Assembly: GCA_964461885.1 (NCBI GenBank)
Contig: CAYWVY010000055.1
Span: forward strand, 1 to 14,566
Direction: 5' to 3'
Length of the DNA: 14,566 nucleotides
Source: UBA288 sp964461885
GTDB taxonomy: Archaea; Halobacteriota; Methanomicrobia; Methanomicrobiales; Methanospirillaceae
Below the pieces are notes generated by a model that saw only the letters and a program-made list of their open reading frames with translations, had not been told where the DNA came from and made no database searches. A program made the translations under genes and the position numbers. Below, in pieces: positions 13,866-14,566 of this stretch (the stretch's first letter is position 1; every line of letters starts with the position of its first letter).

Positions 13866-14566
13866 ATGGCAGAAGCTGTTTCACCGACATCGTCTGAGAA
13901 GCCCAAGGCACCGCGAATCGGAGCCTTTGTCTGTCACTGCGGCACCAACATTGCCGGGTCGATCGATATCGACGCAGTGAAGGAGTACGTAAAGACCCTG
14001 CCGAACGTCGCGTACGTGGATGATTACAAGTACATGTGCTCGATGCCCGGCCAGAGCAATATTCAGGAGGCGATCAACGAGCACGGCCTGACCGGCGTCG
14101 TCGTCGCTGCATGTTCGCCGCGCCTGCACGAGCCGACCTTCCGGGCAGCCACGAAGGATGGCGGCCTGAACCCGTTCCGTTTCGAGATGGCCAACATCCG
14201 CGAGCAGAACTCGTGGGTGCACATGCACGACCGCGAGGGAGCGACCGAGAAGGCCAAGGACGCGATCCGCATCGCGGTAGCGAAGGCCTCGCTCCTCGAG
14301 GATCTCTACCCGAAGTCCGTGCCTGTCGAGCACGCGGCCATGGTCGTGGGCGCGGGCGTCGCGGGCATGCAGGCCGCGCTGGACCTCGCGAACTCCGGGA
14401 TCAAGACCTACCTGATCGAGAAGGCCCCGACAATCGGCGGCCGGATGTCGCAGCTCGACAAGACCTTCCCGACGCTGGACTGCTCCCAGTGCATCCTGAC
14501 GCCGAAGATGGTCGACGTGGGCCGCGCCGAGAACATCGTCCTCATGGTCAACTCCGAGGTCGAGTC
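13866..14566 (+). CDS. hdrA: CoB-CoM heterodisulfide reductase subunit A, N-terminal part
   Basis: HdrA carries the FAD that splits electron pairs between ferredoxin and the heterodisulfide. The first 233 codons are in the window; the usual length is about 650, so most of the gene is missing. Visible are the N-terminal CHCGTN segment (C23, C25), further cysteines C58 and C83 in CSMPG and ACSPRLHEPTF, the FAD-binding GAGVAGMQAALDLA (162-175), and GGRMSQLDKTFPTLDCSQCILTPKM (two parts, 191-215). C206 lies where some methanogens have selenocysteine; here it is a plain TGC codon. The first 16 residues are an extra Ser/Pro/Lys-rich leader. GGGAG lies eight bases before the ATG. It is the fifth gene of the operon; later genes, such as an mvhD or fdh partner, would lie beyond the window. 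Confidence 0.96.
   Translation, partial: MAEAVSPTSSEKPKAPRIGAFVCHCGTNIAGSIDIDAVKEYVKTLPNVAYVDDYKYMCSMPGQSNIQEAINEHGLTGVVVAACSPRLHEPTFRAATKDGGLNPFRFEMANIREQNSWVHMHDREGATEKAKDAIRIAVAKASLLEDLYPKSVPVEHAAMVVGAGVAGMQAALDLANSGIKTYLIEKAPTIGGRMSQLDKTFPTLDCSQCILTPKMVDVGRAENIVLMVNSEVE

Noticed and set aside
14481..14483. Possible selenocysteine in HdrA at the position where some methanogens use it
   Set aside because: The codon is TGC, an ordinary cysteine, so no recoding is needed.
1..14566. CRISPR array, insertion sequence, prophage or defence system
   Set aside because: No direct repeats with regular spacing, no transposase, integrase or nuclease-effector motifs, and nearly all of the window is filled with recognisable genes.

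Overview
The window is from a GC-rich methanogenic archaeon. Formyltransferase (Ftr) and heterodisulfide reductase (HdrCBA) show methanogenesis, the D-family DNA polymerase shows Euryarchaeota, and the promoters have archaeal TATA elements and short leaders. High GC content, an intein in the PolD large subunit, and a ferredoxin plus 8-cluster polyferredoxin joined to hdrCBA suggest Methanomicrobiales, perhaps a Methanoculleus-like genome. The genus is an inference; no search was possible.

Left part (1-7309, all minus strand): a genome-maintenance block. In transcription order it holds a DEDD-family exonuclease like bacterial YprB/MrfB, an overlapping DEAH helicase with a C-terminal four-cysteine domain like YprA/MrfA (Hrq1-related), and, after 4 bases, the DNA polymerase D large subunit DP2. 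DP2 is interrupted at its catalytic Asn-Cys-Asp-Gly-Asp-Glu-Asp motif by a 166-residue mini-intein ending in Gly-Gln instead of His-Asn. Beyond DP2 is the 5' part of a tRNA-Leu(CAA) gene with its own TATA box, cut by the window edge.

Middle (7310-9753): single genes. These are a UDP-sugar 6-dehydrogenase of the UDP-ManNAc/UDP-GlcNAc type, a small DUF1922-like zinc-ribbon protein with a clear TATA box, and a divergent rubredoxin on the minus strand. A 24-bp imperfect palindrome lies between the rubredoxin TATA box and its start.

Right part (9754-14566): carbon and energy metabolism. ftr runs leftward. Diverging from it across 257 bases is a rightward operon: a two-cluster ferredoxin (FwdG-like), a polyferredoxin with eight [4Fe-4S] motifs (FwdF/FmdF-like), hdrC, hdrB and the start of hdrA, which runs off the window. 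HdrABC performs flavin-based electron bifurcation and reduces CoM-S-S-CoB. The ferredoxins probably carry the low-potential electrons to formylmethanofuran dehydrogenase, and Ftr takes the formyl group at the next step. The layout therefore co-locates the last step of methanogenesis, the electron carriers, and an enzyme next to the first step.

The most interesting items are the archaeal MrfAB-like pair in an operon with the replicative polymerase, the noncanonical intein, the ferredoxin-polyferredoxin-hdrCBA operon, and the palindromes in the two redox-gene promoters. Long open frames opposite the real genes are judged to be shadows of GC-rich coding sequence.
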